From: Bactericera cockerelli
Lineage: Eukaryota; Arthropoda; Insecta; Hemiptera; Triozidae
NCBI GenBank assembly: GCA_024516035.1
Contig: CM044959.1
Location: forward strand, 10,111,665-10,175,664
Reading direction: 5' to 3'
DNA length: 64,000 bases
The notes under the pieces are model-generated. The model was not told the origin of the DNA. It ran no database searches and worked only from the letters and a program-made list of their open reading frames with translations. This document shows, piece by piece, positions 42,921 to 53,400 of the stretch. Positions within the stretch are counted from its first letter, which is position 1, and the number at the start of each line of letters is the position of its first letter. A program made the position numbers and the translations under genes.

Positions 42921-43270
42921 CAGCCTCCGTGGCGTAATGGTTGTGACTACTGCCCGTAGTCCAGAGTTGCCAAGTTCAACTCCCGGCTGGGGCAGACTTT
43001 TCGAAGAAAATTCTGTTCCATCCAAACACGTGAGGCTGGCATTTCCGGCCCTACCCAGGCTGGGTGAGGTTGATGTGGGTAGCTGGTACGATTCCCAGCG
43101 AATGGAGGGTAAAACCCCCGTCCTAATCCAGGACGTTAAATCAAATAGAGTCGTTGACGTTAGGAAGGGCATCCAGCCGTAAAAAATGTGCCAAAACCAA
43201 TCACCCTCAACCATGAGGTTGAACAACGTCGACCCTGCTTGAGTGGGATAAGACAGAGTAAAAGAAGAAG
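42921..43270 (+). repeat. SINE-E, full-length reference copy (tail 1)
   Basis: Head CCTCCGTGGCGTAATGGTTG, CCCGTAGTCCAGAG, AAGTTCAACTCCCGGCTGGG; linker GAAAATTCTGTTCCATCCAA; shared body GGCTGGGTGAGGTTGATGTG, GCGAATGGAGGGTAAAACCC; tail 1 GGGCATCCAGCCGTAAAAAA, ATGAGGTTGAACAACGTCGA; GAAGAAG end. Confidence 0.9.
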
Positions 43271-43353
43271 ATAAATATTTAGATTATTGAAATAAGATGT
43301 AACTTTACAAAAAAAATTTAACAGATTTTTTTAAATACAAAGATAACACATAC

Positions 43354-43974
43354 GGGCGCACGCATATTCCTCCCGAACCCTATTTCTTACTCAGGTAGAG
43401 ACAACAAATTTCTCCCGGGACATAGAGAGTAACATGTAAATTCCTCCCCGTCCAACACACAAGCTATGTACTTAAACCTGAGGTTCTATGTACATAGGTC
43501 GACTAAAATATGGACGTATGTGAATTTATCCGATTTAATGAATTCCTTCTCTCATCATAGATAAATTTATTTTATTTGAGGAGACTCCTTGTCAGACAAA
43601 CGGTTGTCAGACTAAATGTTGTGTTTCGTTAGCCGGCTAGGATAGCTTGGGTGAGGGGCTTAGGTTAGGTTGAAATTAGCGCAGGGTTAGACCGGGTCGC
43701 TACGCAACCCGGCCTAACCGCCTGCGCTAATTTCAACCTAACCTAAGCCCCTCACCCAACCATCCTACCCGACAAACTGAAGTCAGTGATCTATCGTGCA
43801 ATCTCACCTTGTTAACTTTACCTAACCCTATCTAACAACAAAATGTACATAGAACCACTATATGTATGTGTACTTACCGGGAGGAATTTACCGGGGAGGA
43901 ATTTGACCGGGGAGGAATACTACACGGGAGGAATGTGTAAAAAAGGGTAAACGGGGAGGAATACTGCACCTCGC
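43354..43974. mobile_element. Foldback/MULE-like element with 9-base target duplication
   Basis: Bracketed by the direct repeat AACACATAC (43345-43353 and 43975-43983). The ends are imperfect inverted repeats: GCATATTCCTCCCG on the left, the inverse of CGGGGAGGAATACTGC on the right. TTCCTCCC(C)G motifs recur three times near the left end and, inverted (GGGGAGGAAT), five times near the right. GGTTCTATGTACAT is also inverted between arms. The centre (43629-43776) is a palindrome with arms of about 72 bases. No coding frame is present. A 9-base duplication suggests a Mutator-like transposase in trans. Confidence 0.8.
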
Positions 43975-44305
43975 AACACATACCTAGTAAATTCGAATAA
44001 TCGTTAACTGATTTTTTTCTCTTGATATTTAATTTCTTATTGTTTCTTTAATTTTTTTAGGGTCATTTTAAGTCGAGTCATTCATAATTCATGTCAAGAC
44101 CATTTATCAAATGAAATAAAAAAATAAAATAAAGTGTCTCCAAAAACACCTTACTCCTTTTCGTTTGTGGATCGACTCAGATCTCACCCAATTCTTTGAT
44201 TTTAACCTCATTTATTTGAACAAAGGTAATACATAAATCGTTATATACCAGTAAATGAGGTGAAAATTGGGTGATTTATTATTTATTTGGTTATGTGAAC
44301 ACAAA

Positions 44306-44490
44306 ATAATAATAATATCGCCTTATTTATACTTCCCCATTAGGAATATTAAAGTCCATTATTCTAGCCCAAGACATATATGTGGTAAAAATTCCAAATG
44401 CGAGGATAACTTGGCATGTCCCGGCTGGGTTTCGAACCCGCGATCTCTAAATTACCAGACCGCCGCCTTTACCTCTAATGTTCCGGGACA
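44306..44490 (-). repeat. SINE-A copy, internally deleted
   Basis: Minus strand: GTCCCGGAACATTAGAGGTA, GGTTCGAAACCCAGCCGGGA, ATT tail. Confidence 0.8.
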
Positions 44491-44514
44491 GACCGGTAGA
44501 AATCTGATCGTCAA

Positions 44515-44590
44515 AAAGTGGTAGAAATTGCTGAGCATTAACTTCTCCTAGTGGGTACCTTCCTCAATTAAAGAATATTATGTATTATTA
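44515..44590 (+). repeat. SINE-B tail fragment
   Basis: AAGTGGTAGAAATTGCTGAG, CATTAACTTCTCCTAGTGGG, ATT tail. Confidence 0.65.
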
Positions 44591-44791
44591 TTTATGTATA
44601 GGATAAAGATAAGCACGATTGGTTTGCTCTTGATAAAATTTACCTAGGTCAATTAAAAGAGTTTGAAATGTTTATTTTTGTCTCGGTGAAAATGCCGAAA
44701 AGAATGCATCATGCTCAACATGTCCAGGACAAAAGATAACCAACTCCTGCCTGGATAAGAATGTTAAGGACAAGTAAGAACAAACCTTCTT

Positions 44792-45114
44792 ACACATTCA
44801 GCGCAAGGGTTCTTTTGGTAATATGGTTCATGGACCACTTCTCTTCTTATTTTGTGTGAAAAAAGAGGTAGGTAGACTCAAACAGCCATAAAAAGTCACC
44901 AGATAGATATTTTTCTGGTCCAAACAAAACCAAAAACTTCCACGGACCACGACAATCGAATCCCATAGAAAATCACAGTAGCGTGTACACTATAAAGAGC
45001 ATCGGTTTCTGAAAGTGAGAGGGTGAGGTGTACAGCATAGTGTACACGCGGTCCACTGTAGAAAACACTCGTGTACAGGTGTACACTATACTGTACACGT
45101 GGCGCTGAATGTGT
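44792..45114. mobile_element. Small MITE with ACACATTCAGCGC ends
   Basis: ACACATTCAGCGC at 44792-44804 and its exact reverse complement GCGCTGAATGTGT at 45102-45114. The interior carries six or more GTGTACA-type motifs and two GGTCCACTG/GGACCACTT sites. No target duplication was recognised. Confidence 0.6.
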
Positions 45115-45245
45115 TGAATGTTACTCCCGAAGAATGTTACTGAACCTTGATTAACAGAGTTCGAAAATGTTCGCGCTCATTCTCTCATGTATTTAAAGTA
45201 AAAATATTGTGCCAACGTAAATGAATTATTTTTGAAGAAATGTGA

Positions 45246-45372
45246 CTATAGCTTGATCGATAAGGCGGCGGACTTGTAACCTGGAGGTCGGTGGTTCAAG
45301 TCCCGGTTTCAGCGTAGAAAAGCGAGTTTGAGTAGTTGTGATATCACGAAAGTGATTGACACAAATATGATA
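45246..45372 (+). repeat. SINE-C copy, 5-prime truncated
   Basis: TAGCTTGATCGATAAGGCGG, GTTCAAGTCCCGGTTTCAGC, GATATCACGAAAGTGATTGA. Confidence 0.85.
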
Positions 45373-45668
45373 TTTTTTATATAAATAAGGCTATATTATT
45401 ATTACTCCAGTTGCGAAGTTCTCAAAAACGACTAGTGTTGCAGAAAACCACAAGTTCCCCTGAGTATGGGTTAGAGTTGGAAATGATCTTCAGACCACAA
45501 TATCAGTAGTGAAGTCACCTGATGGGGTGATGGGAAGTTATTGTGGTTAAAGCCTACATGGCTGAGTTAACGTGATGTTTGTTATTAATAGGTTAAAACA
45601 GAAGTTGAGCGAAAAAAAAACTTCTCAGATATGTTTGGCTTTAAAGAAAAGATACCAAATTATTTTTA

Positions 45669-45884
45669 ATAATAACACTCTTTAGTGGAAGGTAACCACC
45701 AGATAAGGTTAATGCTTAAAGCATTTTCTACCACCTAACCCTCAGAGTCTTATTATTATGTGGTCACAAAATCAATCAAATTAATTAGGAAAAATTCATG
45801 CACTGTATAGAATTCGAACCAACGGGTCTTTACGCTACCTGGATTGGCTGACTCGCGCATTAAGCACTTAACTACCAGTGCACA
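45669..45884 (-). repeat. SINE-B copy
   Basis: Minus strand: GTGCACTGGTAGTTAAGTGC, CGTTGGTTCGAATTC, TAACCTTATCTGGTGGTTAC. Confidence 0.8.
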
Positions 45885-46396
45885 TGTTGATCTTACTTAA
45901 AACAGTTTCTTGCATTTTTCAACATATATTATATTTATAATACACAATACACACACATAATATACATTTCTATTACATAGAACTCTACCGGTAACAAGTG
46001 ACATGTAAATTTCACATATAGAACTTTTACCTTTAATAGCCTGGACAATATAGGTACCCTGTACAATCTGTACATGTGTATAGCTATAGTTCACACAGCT
46101 GTGTGAAATCTAGATTAAATAGGGCTTTACCTGTTGCAAGTGTGACCAATCTATTTAGAGTGAGCAATGTAAGCATAAGGTTGGTATCTTGCGGAATCTA
46201 GAATATACTGTTCTTTATTTGGTACTGCGGGCTAGTTTGAAATGGTACGAACGAACACACTTGAAAATAAACATAAAAAATATTGTACTTTTATTTTTAC
46301 TTTATTTTACAGATGGTCGTGACAGAAAAAAATGACCCGTCAGAAAATAAAATTTAAAAAAAAATCCACACTTAGTGTGAATCATTAGATTACAAT

Positions 46397-46475
46397 AATA
46401 ATACTCTTTAGTGGAAGACAATCAATAGGCGAGGTTAATGCTCAAAGCATTTTCTACCAACTAACCCACCTAACA
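46397..46475 (-). repeat. SINE-B tail fragment
   Basis: Plus strand: CTCTTTAGTGGAAGACAATC, GCGAGGTTAATGCTCAAAGC. Confidence 0.7.
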
Positions 46476-46517
46476 CCTAGATTGATATTTGTGTTTGCAA
46501 ATCTCACCCACTAAATT

Positions 46518-46702
46518 TATTATTATTAAATGCTTTATTAGATACAAATACATAATGTATGTACAATACAAATAATTATTATTATATAATTAAAAAAAAA
46601 AAATGGAAACATAAATAATAAAACGGAAAAAAATAGATAAATACATATGTTCTAACTAAAGGGCGGGTTTATTGCCTATGGCAATCTCTTCCACCCAACC
46701 CT
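46518..46702 (-). repeat. Family N retroposon tail
   Basis: Plus strand: AAATGCTTTATTAGATACAA, AACTAAAGGGCGGGTTTATT, GCAATCTCTTCCACCCAACC. Confidence 0.8.
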
Positions 46703-46717
46703 CGTTTAATTTATTCA

Positions 46718-46808
46718 CGCTGGGGATTTGAACCAACGACCTCCAGTTCGAGTTTGAAATTCGAGTTCGGTTACGAGTTCGCTGTCTTAATTATTGAGCT
46801 ACTGACGG
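46718..46808 (-). repeat. SINE-C head, diverged
   Basis: Minus strand: TCAGTAGCTCAATAATTAAG, GGAGGTCGTTGGTTCAAATC, with a local duplication of GAGTTCG-like sequence. Confidence 0.6.
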
Positions 46809-46819
46809 TGCGCATCAAA

Positions 46820-47373
46820 CCCTCCAAAATGTTCGCCCCAGCCGGAGTTCGAACTCGTGATCTTTCGAGCAGGATATTGTCACTCGTCAAATCTCGTCAC
46901 TGGTATTGACTGTTTTTTATCGCTCTTTTTATTTTCAATCTATTCTATTTTTTATTATTTTTTTAGATTCCAACTGTGAGAACAGTTGGAATTAAAAACT
47001 GTGAGAACTCAGTTCGACAATAATAATAAATTTTCGTTATTGAAATATACCAAAATTCCTAACGGTGTGTAAGCACGAATATAATCACAAAACTATATAA
47101 ATACTAGTAGTTACATATGTACTATTGTACCACCAAACATTGGTAACCTCTAAACCAACTCAAAATCCAACACAACACCTATGGCGCGAGAACTCGTTAA
47201 GTCTTCCGTGAAAGCATACGGAGAATTCTATTACAAAGTTGTGTGTTATTTAAAAAATGGTAATGGCTTTAGAAACGCACTGGGCACAGGCCGTCCATCG
47301 TTTTGGCACCTACTGGTTACACCAGGCGCGGTCTTTGAAATTGAGTCCTCACTTTTCTGTTTGGTCTGATTAA
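46820..47373. other. No gene seen
   Basis: Short inverted pair CAACTGTGAGAACAGTTG at about 46970-46990; otherwise unassigned. A 62-codon plus frame at 47181 has no support. Confidence 0.4.
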
Positions 47374-48968
47374 AATATTCACTTCAAATGTTCATATGAC
47401 ACATTCACCAAAATTTAAATTCTACTTCAAATGTTCATATGACACATCCACCAAAATTTAAATTCTACTTCAAATGTTCATATGACACATCCACCAAAAT
47501 ATAATATTATACTTCAAAATAATGTTCATATGACACATTCACCAAAATTTAAATTCTACTTCAAATGTTCATATGACACATCCACCAAAATATAATATTA
47601 TACTTCAAAATAATGTTCATATGACACATTCACCAAAATGTTATATTCTACTTCAAATGTTCATATGACTCATCCTACAAAATATGATATTCTACTTCAA
47701 ATGTTCATATGATACATCCACCAAAATAAAATATAATATTCTTCTTCAAATGTTCATATGATACATCCACCAAAATATAATATTCTACTTGTGTTCAATA
47801 TATGATACATCCAACAAAATATAATATTCTACTTCAAATGTTCATATGACACATCCACCAAAATATAATATTCTACTTCAAATGTTCATATAACACATCC
47901 ACCAAAATATAATATTCTACTTCAAATGTTCATATGACACATCCACCAAAATATAATATTCTACTTCAAATGTTCATATAACACATCCACCAAAATATAA
48001 TATTCTACTTCAAATGTTCATATAACACATCCACCAAAATATAATATTCTACTTCAAATGTTACTTTGACTCATCCTATAAAATATAATATTCTACTACA
48101 AATGTTCATATGACACATCCACCAAAATATAATATTCTACTTCAAATGTTCATATAACACATCCACCAAAATATAATATTCTACTACAAATGTTCATATG
48201 ACACATCCACCAAAATATAATATTCTACTTCAAATGTTCATATGACACATCCACCAAAATATAATATTCTACTTCAAATGTTCATATGACACATCCACCA
48301 AAATATAATATTCTACTTCAAATGTTCATATGACACATCCAACAAAATATAATATTCTACTTCAAATGTTCATATGACACATCCACCAAAATATAATATT
48401 CTACTTCAAATGTTCATATGACACATCCACCAAAATATAATATTCTGCTCCAAATGTTCATATGACACATCCGCCAAAGTATAATATTCTACTTCAAATG
48501 TTCATATGACACATCCAACAAAATATAATATTCTACTTCAAAGGTTGATATGACACATCCACCAAAATATAATATTCTACTTCAAAGGTTGATATGACAC
48601 ATCCACCAAAATATAATATTCTACTTCAAATGTTCATATGACACATCCACCAAAATATAATATTCTGCTCCAAATGTTCATATGACACATCCACCAAAAT
48701 ATAATATTCTACTTCAAAGGTTGATATGACACATCCACCAAAATATAATATTCTACTTCAAATGTTCATATGACACATCCACCAAAATATAATATTCTAC
48801 TTCAAAGGTTGATATGACACATCCACCAAAATATAATATTCTACTTCAAATGGTCATATGACACATCCACCAAAATATAATATTCTACTTCAAAGGTTGA
48901 TATGACACATCCACCAAAATATAATATTCTACTTCAAATGTTCATACATTTGAATGACACACCCAGCA
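47374..48968. repeat. 44-base satellite array, about 36 copies
   Basis: Monomer: ACTTCAAATGTTCATATGAC, ACATCCACCAAAATATAATA, TTCT. It runs head to tail for about 1.6 kb with low divergence. Variant monomers (GGTTGATATGAC, CATATAACAC, GCTCCAAATG) interleave in blocks, indicating local unequal exchange. No open frame. Confidence 0.95.
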
Positions 48969-49238
48969 AAGAACTAGGGAGGACTAGAAAAAATAAATAA
49001 ACATGTATAATTTGAATTTAATTTCTTAATTCCCAAGAAAACTAAAAAAAAAATACATCTTTTATTTGCTGACTGCGATATTATTTGCTGCATGATATAT
49101 CATGAACGTCAGTTCGGTGATTCGGAAATAGATAGTCCAGAAGTTTATAAAGTCCAAAGTTATAACTGCCACTCACCTGTGTAGTTTGAATGCCTAATTG
49201 CAAAAAAATTCCCTAGTGATTTCTCTATCCGTCTATAA

Positions 49239-49305
49239 GTTTTTTTTTTTTTTTTTTTTTTTTTTAACGTCGCTTTCAACTGCATGGTCATATCACTACG
49301 GGATT
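49239..49305 (-). repeat. 5S-SINE tail with long poly(A)
   Basis: A run of about 26 T followed by AACGTCGCTTTCAACTGCAT and GGTCATATCACTACGGG: the 3-prime end of a 5S-SINE in reverse. Confidence 0.75.
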
Positions 49306-49599
49306 CTTCTATAAGATTGAGCAGCCTCAGGTTACAAGCTTTGTACACCGTTACTGTAACTATTTACGATGCCAAATTAAAAATGCTGACATGCAAAGGT
49401 CCAGAAAGCTCAACACTGAATAATTGCGTCAGTAGACTACTCGCATATTATTATCGTTTGAAAATAATAATAAAACTAAGACACTCATGAGCATTATTTT
49501 GCTTACGCTGCACATTTAAAAGCAATCTCAGTCATGTTATAACTTGAACAGGGATTTTCGATAAATTATTATTTTTTATTAATACTATACACATTTTTA

Positions 49600-49785
49600 A
49601 TAATATTATTTGTTTGTATATTATACAAACAGATAATTTTATTACAAATTAGTATACAAAATTGGAAACAATAAAAAAGAAAACAGAAAAAATATGTACA
49701 TACCTACATATATGCACGTGTCCTAACTTACTAAAGGGCGGGGTTGTTGCCTCTGGCAATCTCTTCCACCCAACCCTTAATCTAC
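49600..49785 (-). repeat. Family N retroposon tail
   Basis: Plus strand ends TACTAAAGGGCGGGGTTGTT, GCAATCTCTTCCACCCAACC. Confidence 0.8.
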
Positions 49786-49924
49786 TTCATCCACATTTTC
49801 TGAGCAGATTTAGTTTTTGTTGGCACTGCATCTGATGCAAAACAATATAGGTAACCCAGTCATGTAGGTAAGATCTTAAAAATATAGAACAAATACGTAC
49901 AGTTATATAGAACGTACAGTTCTC

Positions 49925-50100
49925 TGTCTCGGTAGCTCAATGGTAAAGGCAGCACTCTATGAATCCAGAGGTCGCTGGTTCGAAACCCAGCCGGACATGA
50001 CAAGTTATCCTCCCATTTGGGATTTTTAACTGCTGGAATAATGGGACTTCACAGTCCTAATCGGGCAGTATAAATAAGACTATATAATATTATTATTATA
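49925..50100 (+). repeat. SINE-A copy upstream of laminin exon
   Basis: GTCTCGGTAGCTCAATGGTA, GCTGGTTCGAAACCCAGCCG, ATT tail; internal deletion after GGGATTTTTA. Confidence 0.85.
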
Positions 50101-50289
50101 GTTAATGTTTTGGGTTTTTTTACTGACTTATATCGTTTAGGGGGAAAAAATGTGTTTTAATATAACATTTTTTCTTGTATTGTTCAAAAGCATGCAGTCA
50201 ATTATGATATAAAATGAATAATTGTTATGTAAATGTTTCCCTTATGAAAACATTCATTATATTCAACCTTTCGGTCTGTTTGATTCCAG

Positions 50290-50478
50290 CTTGCAACTGC
50301 AATGGCTTCTCCAACCGCTGTTTCTTTGACAAGGATCTGTATAACAAGACGGGCCACGGGGGCCACTGTTTGGACTGCCAGGGAGACAGGGATGGCCCTA
50401 ACTGCGAGAGATGTAGGGACAATTACTACCAGAAGTCTGACGACAGGTTCTGTACACCCTGCAACTGTGACCCTACTG
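50290..50478 (+). CDS. LAMC1: Laminin gamma exon 1 (first visible)
   Basis: Acceptor TTTGATTCCAG, donor ACTG|GTAAGT. One complete LE repeat with eight cysteines plus the first two of the next. It starts one base into an Ala codon (phase 1), so an upstream exon must exist. The last 100 or so bases are copied seven more times in the next intron. Confidence 0.93.
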
Positions 50479-53400
50479 GTAAGTGAATGTAGGGTAAGTC
50501 AGGGACAAAACAGAACATAGGGGATGCTGTTTTGTCTACCAGTGAGAAAAAGATAGCCCTAACTGCGAGAGATGTAGGGACAACTACTACCAGAAGTCTG
50601 ACGACAGGTTCTGTACACCCTGCAACTGTGACCCTACTGGTAAGTGAATGTAGGGTACGTCAGGGACAAAACAGAACATAGGGGCCACTGTTTAGACTAC
50701 TGTTTATGGCCCTAACTGCGAGAGATGCAGGGACAACTACTACCAGAAGTCTGACGATAGGTTCTGTACACCCTGCAACTGTGATCCTACTGGTAAGTCA
50801 TTGTAGGGTAAGTCAGGGACAAAACAGAACATAAGGGCCACTGCTTGGACCGCCAGGGAGACAGGGATGGGCCTAACTGCGAGAGATGTAGGGACAACTA
50901 CTACCAGAAGTCTGACGATAGGTTCTGTACACCCTGCAACTGTGACCCTACTGGTAAGTGAGTGTAGGGTAAGTCAGGGACAAAACAGAACATAAGGGCC
51001 ACTGCTTGGACCGCCAGGGAGACAGGGATGGGCCTAACTGCGAGAGATGTAGGGACAACTACTACCAGAAGTCTGACGACAGATTCTGTATGCCCTGCAA
51101 CTGTGATCCTACTGGTAAGTGAATGTAGGGTAAGTCAGGGACAAAACAGAACGTAGGGGATGCTTTTTTGTCTACCAGGAAGACAGAAATGGCCCTAACT
51201 GCGAGAGATGCAGGGACAACTACTACCAGAAGTCTGACGATAGGTTCTGTACACCCTGCAACTGTGACCCTACTGGTAAGTCATTGTAGGGTAAGTCAGG
51301 GACAAAACAGAACATAAGGGCCACTGCTTGGACCGCCAGGGAGACAGGGATGGGCCTAACTGCGAGAGATGTAGGGACAACTACTACCAGAAGTCTGACG
51401 ACAGATTCTGTACGCCCTGCAACTGTGACCCTACTGGTAAGTGAATGTAGGGTAAGTCAGGGACAAAACAGAACGTAGGGGATGCTTTTTTGTCTACCAG
51501 GAAGACAGAAATGGCCCTAACTGCGAGAGATGCAGGGACAACTACTACCAGAAGTCTGACGATAGGTTCTGTACACCCTGCAACTGTGATCCTACTGGTG
51601 AGTGAATGTAGGGTAAGTCAGGGACAAAATCCCTGCATATTTCCCAATTAGATACCATATGCAGGGAAAAGGGAAAATTCAATGTACGGTAAATCAAGGA
51701 CATTTTTTTTTTGTGGGCTAAAATTCTTCACAGATGAGCAATACCTCATTTATTTTCAGTTATTATTATTATTATTATTATTATTATTGTCTCCTTGCCA
51801 ATCTCAGACAAACAAAATATCTGTCCTAGAATTTTAAGGCCCGATAGCCAATAGAGTTCGAGTATGAAAGCGCTTATTCAAACATTTGAGCGTTGAACGG
51901 TTAAATATCCTCTCCCACTCTCAGGATCATGGAGTCTCCAATGCAACGCCGAGGGCAGGTGTCAGTGTAAACCCGGCGTGACCGGTGACAAGTGCGACCG
52001 GTGTGAGGTGAACCACTACGACTTCAGCGACAGCGGATGTGAACGGTGCGACTGCGACCCTAGCGGCAGTGTGCTGAACACGCCCAAGTGTGACAGTGTG
52101 AGCGGGACCTGCGAGTGCAAGGACAACGTCGAGGGCAAGCAGTGTCAAGCGTGAGTGTGAACGGTCCTTTTTTGTGATTATAAAATTGAGAGCGCGAACG
52201 ACCCACTACACCAGTAGTGTTAAAGCGCCAAAGAGATAGAAAAAAAAAATTGAGTAGTTCTATTGTAGGTAATTGTAATTGGAAATCATCATTCCCAGCT
52301 GTAGTCAAGCTGGCTTATACAACATTTTTACTTTCCTTATCCTATAATAAGGAAAGTATTGTATTCGTCGAAAATTTGACCTACCCATGGACGAATCATA
52401 GCCTCAGGATACCAAAAAAGTTAGTTTCAGCCATTGGTCCGTACGTCTCTCCGTCTGTCTGTCTGTAAACAAAATATCTCGAAAACGGTAAGAGCTAGAG
52501 ACTTGAAATTTGGTATGAAAGTAGATCTTATATACCAAACAAACCACGAAACTTTTGGTTAAAATCGGCCGCACTTTGCGGGAGCAGGGCCGCAAAAAGT
52601 GGCCGCAAGGGCCGTTCCTCTGGATTGGTTGATTATACAATAATAATTAGAGAACAACATTTTCTTGTATTTAATAAAAAATCACAGGGGTCTATTCTGA
52701 TCATTTTTTTGATATCTTGAACTTTTCTGACATCGGCCCCAATTTACCGGTATTTTGGGGGGGACCCGCTTTGACTAACTTTTTTACTTTTTATCCTAGA
52801 TGGGGGTTGTGACATATCAAATCCAATGATTTTGAGGTGCTGATTACGAATTTGGCACTGATTTTTATCTGTTACCGTTGAGTCACAAATGGCAGAATTC
52901 GACTTCTTTTTGGGGGATAAGGAAAGTCGTGTGATGTTTACACCAGTTTTTTTAAAGGATGTTGGGCCCTGGAACCGCTTTCGTATTACTTCAGGGCACA
53001 TTACCTTTACATCCATGCCATTCCGGAAACGGAAAAACTCGTTCAGAATTTTCCACTTCGGCCGGGATTCGGACCCGCAACCTCCGGGTCAGCTGCCAAT
53101 GCTCTCAACCACTGAGCCACGGAGGTCGGATCAACTAGGATGCAATTTTTCATGTCGGTAGAACAAGAAGAAAAAAAATTGTATCCTAGTCATACACATA
53201 AGTATAAGTAGTGCTTTATTTAGACTGTCAGCGCAAGACAGGTAGTCCCATTATGCCAACAGTCCCATAATCCCATTATGCCAAAACATAAAAATGTTTT
53301 GACATAAATAAACACATAGAACCTTTCCTAATGAGAAATCATGTTATGTCTTTCACCAGATGTAAGCCCGGCTTCTTCAACCTAGACGCGGATAACGAGT

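Noticed and set aside
47374..48968. CRISPR-like array
   Set aside because: Units are contiguous 44-base monomers with no unique spacers, in a eukaryotic intron-rich context.
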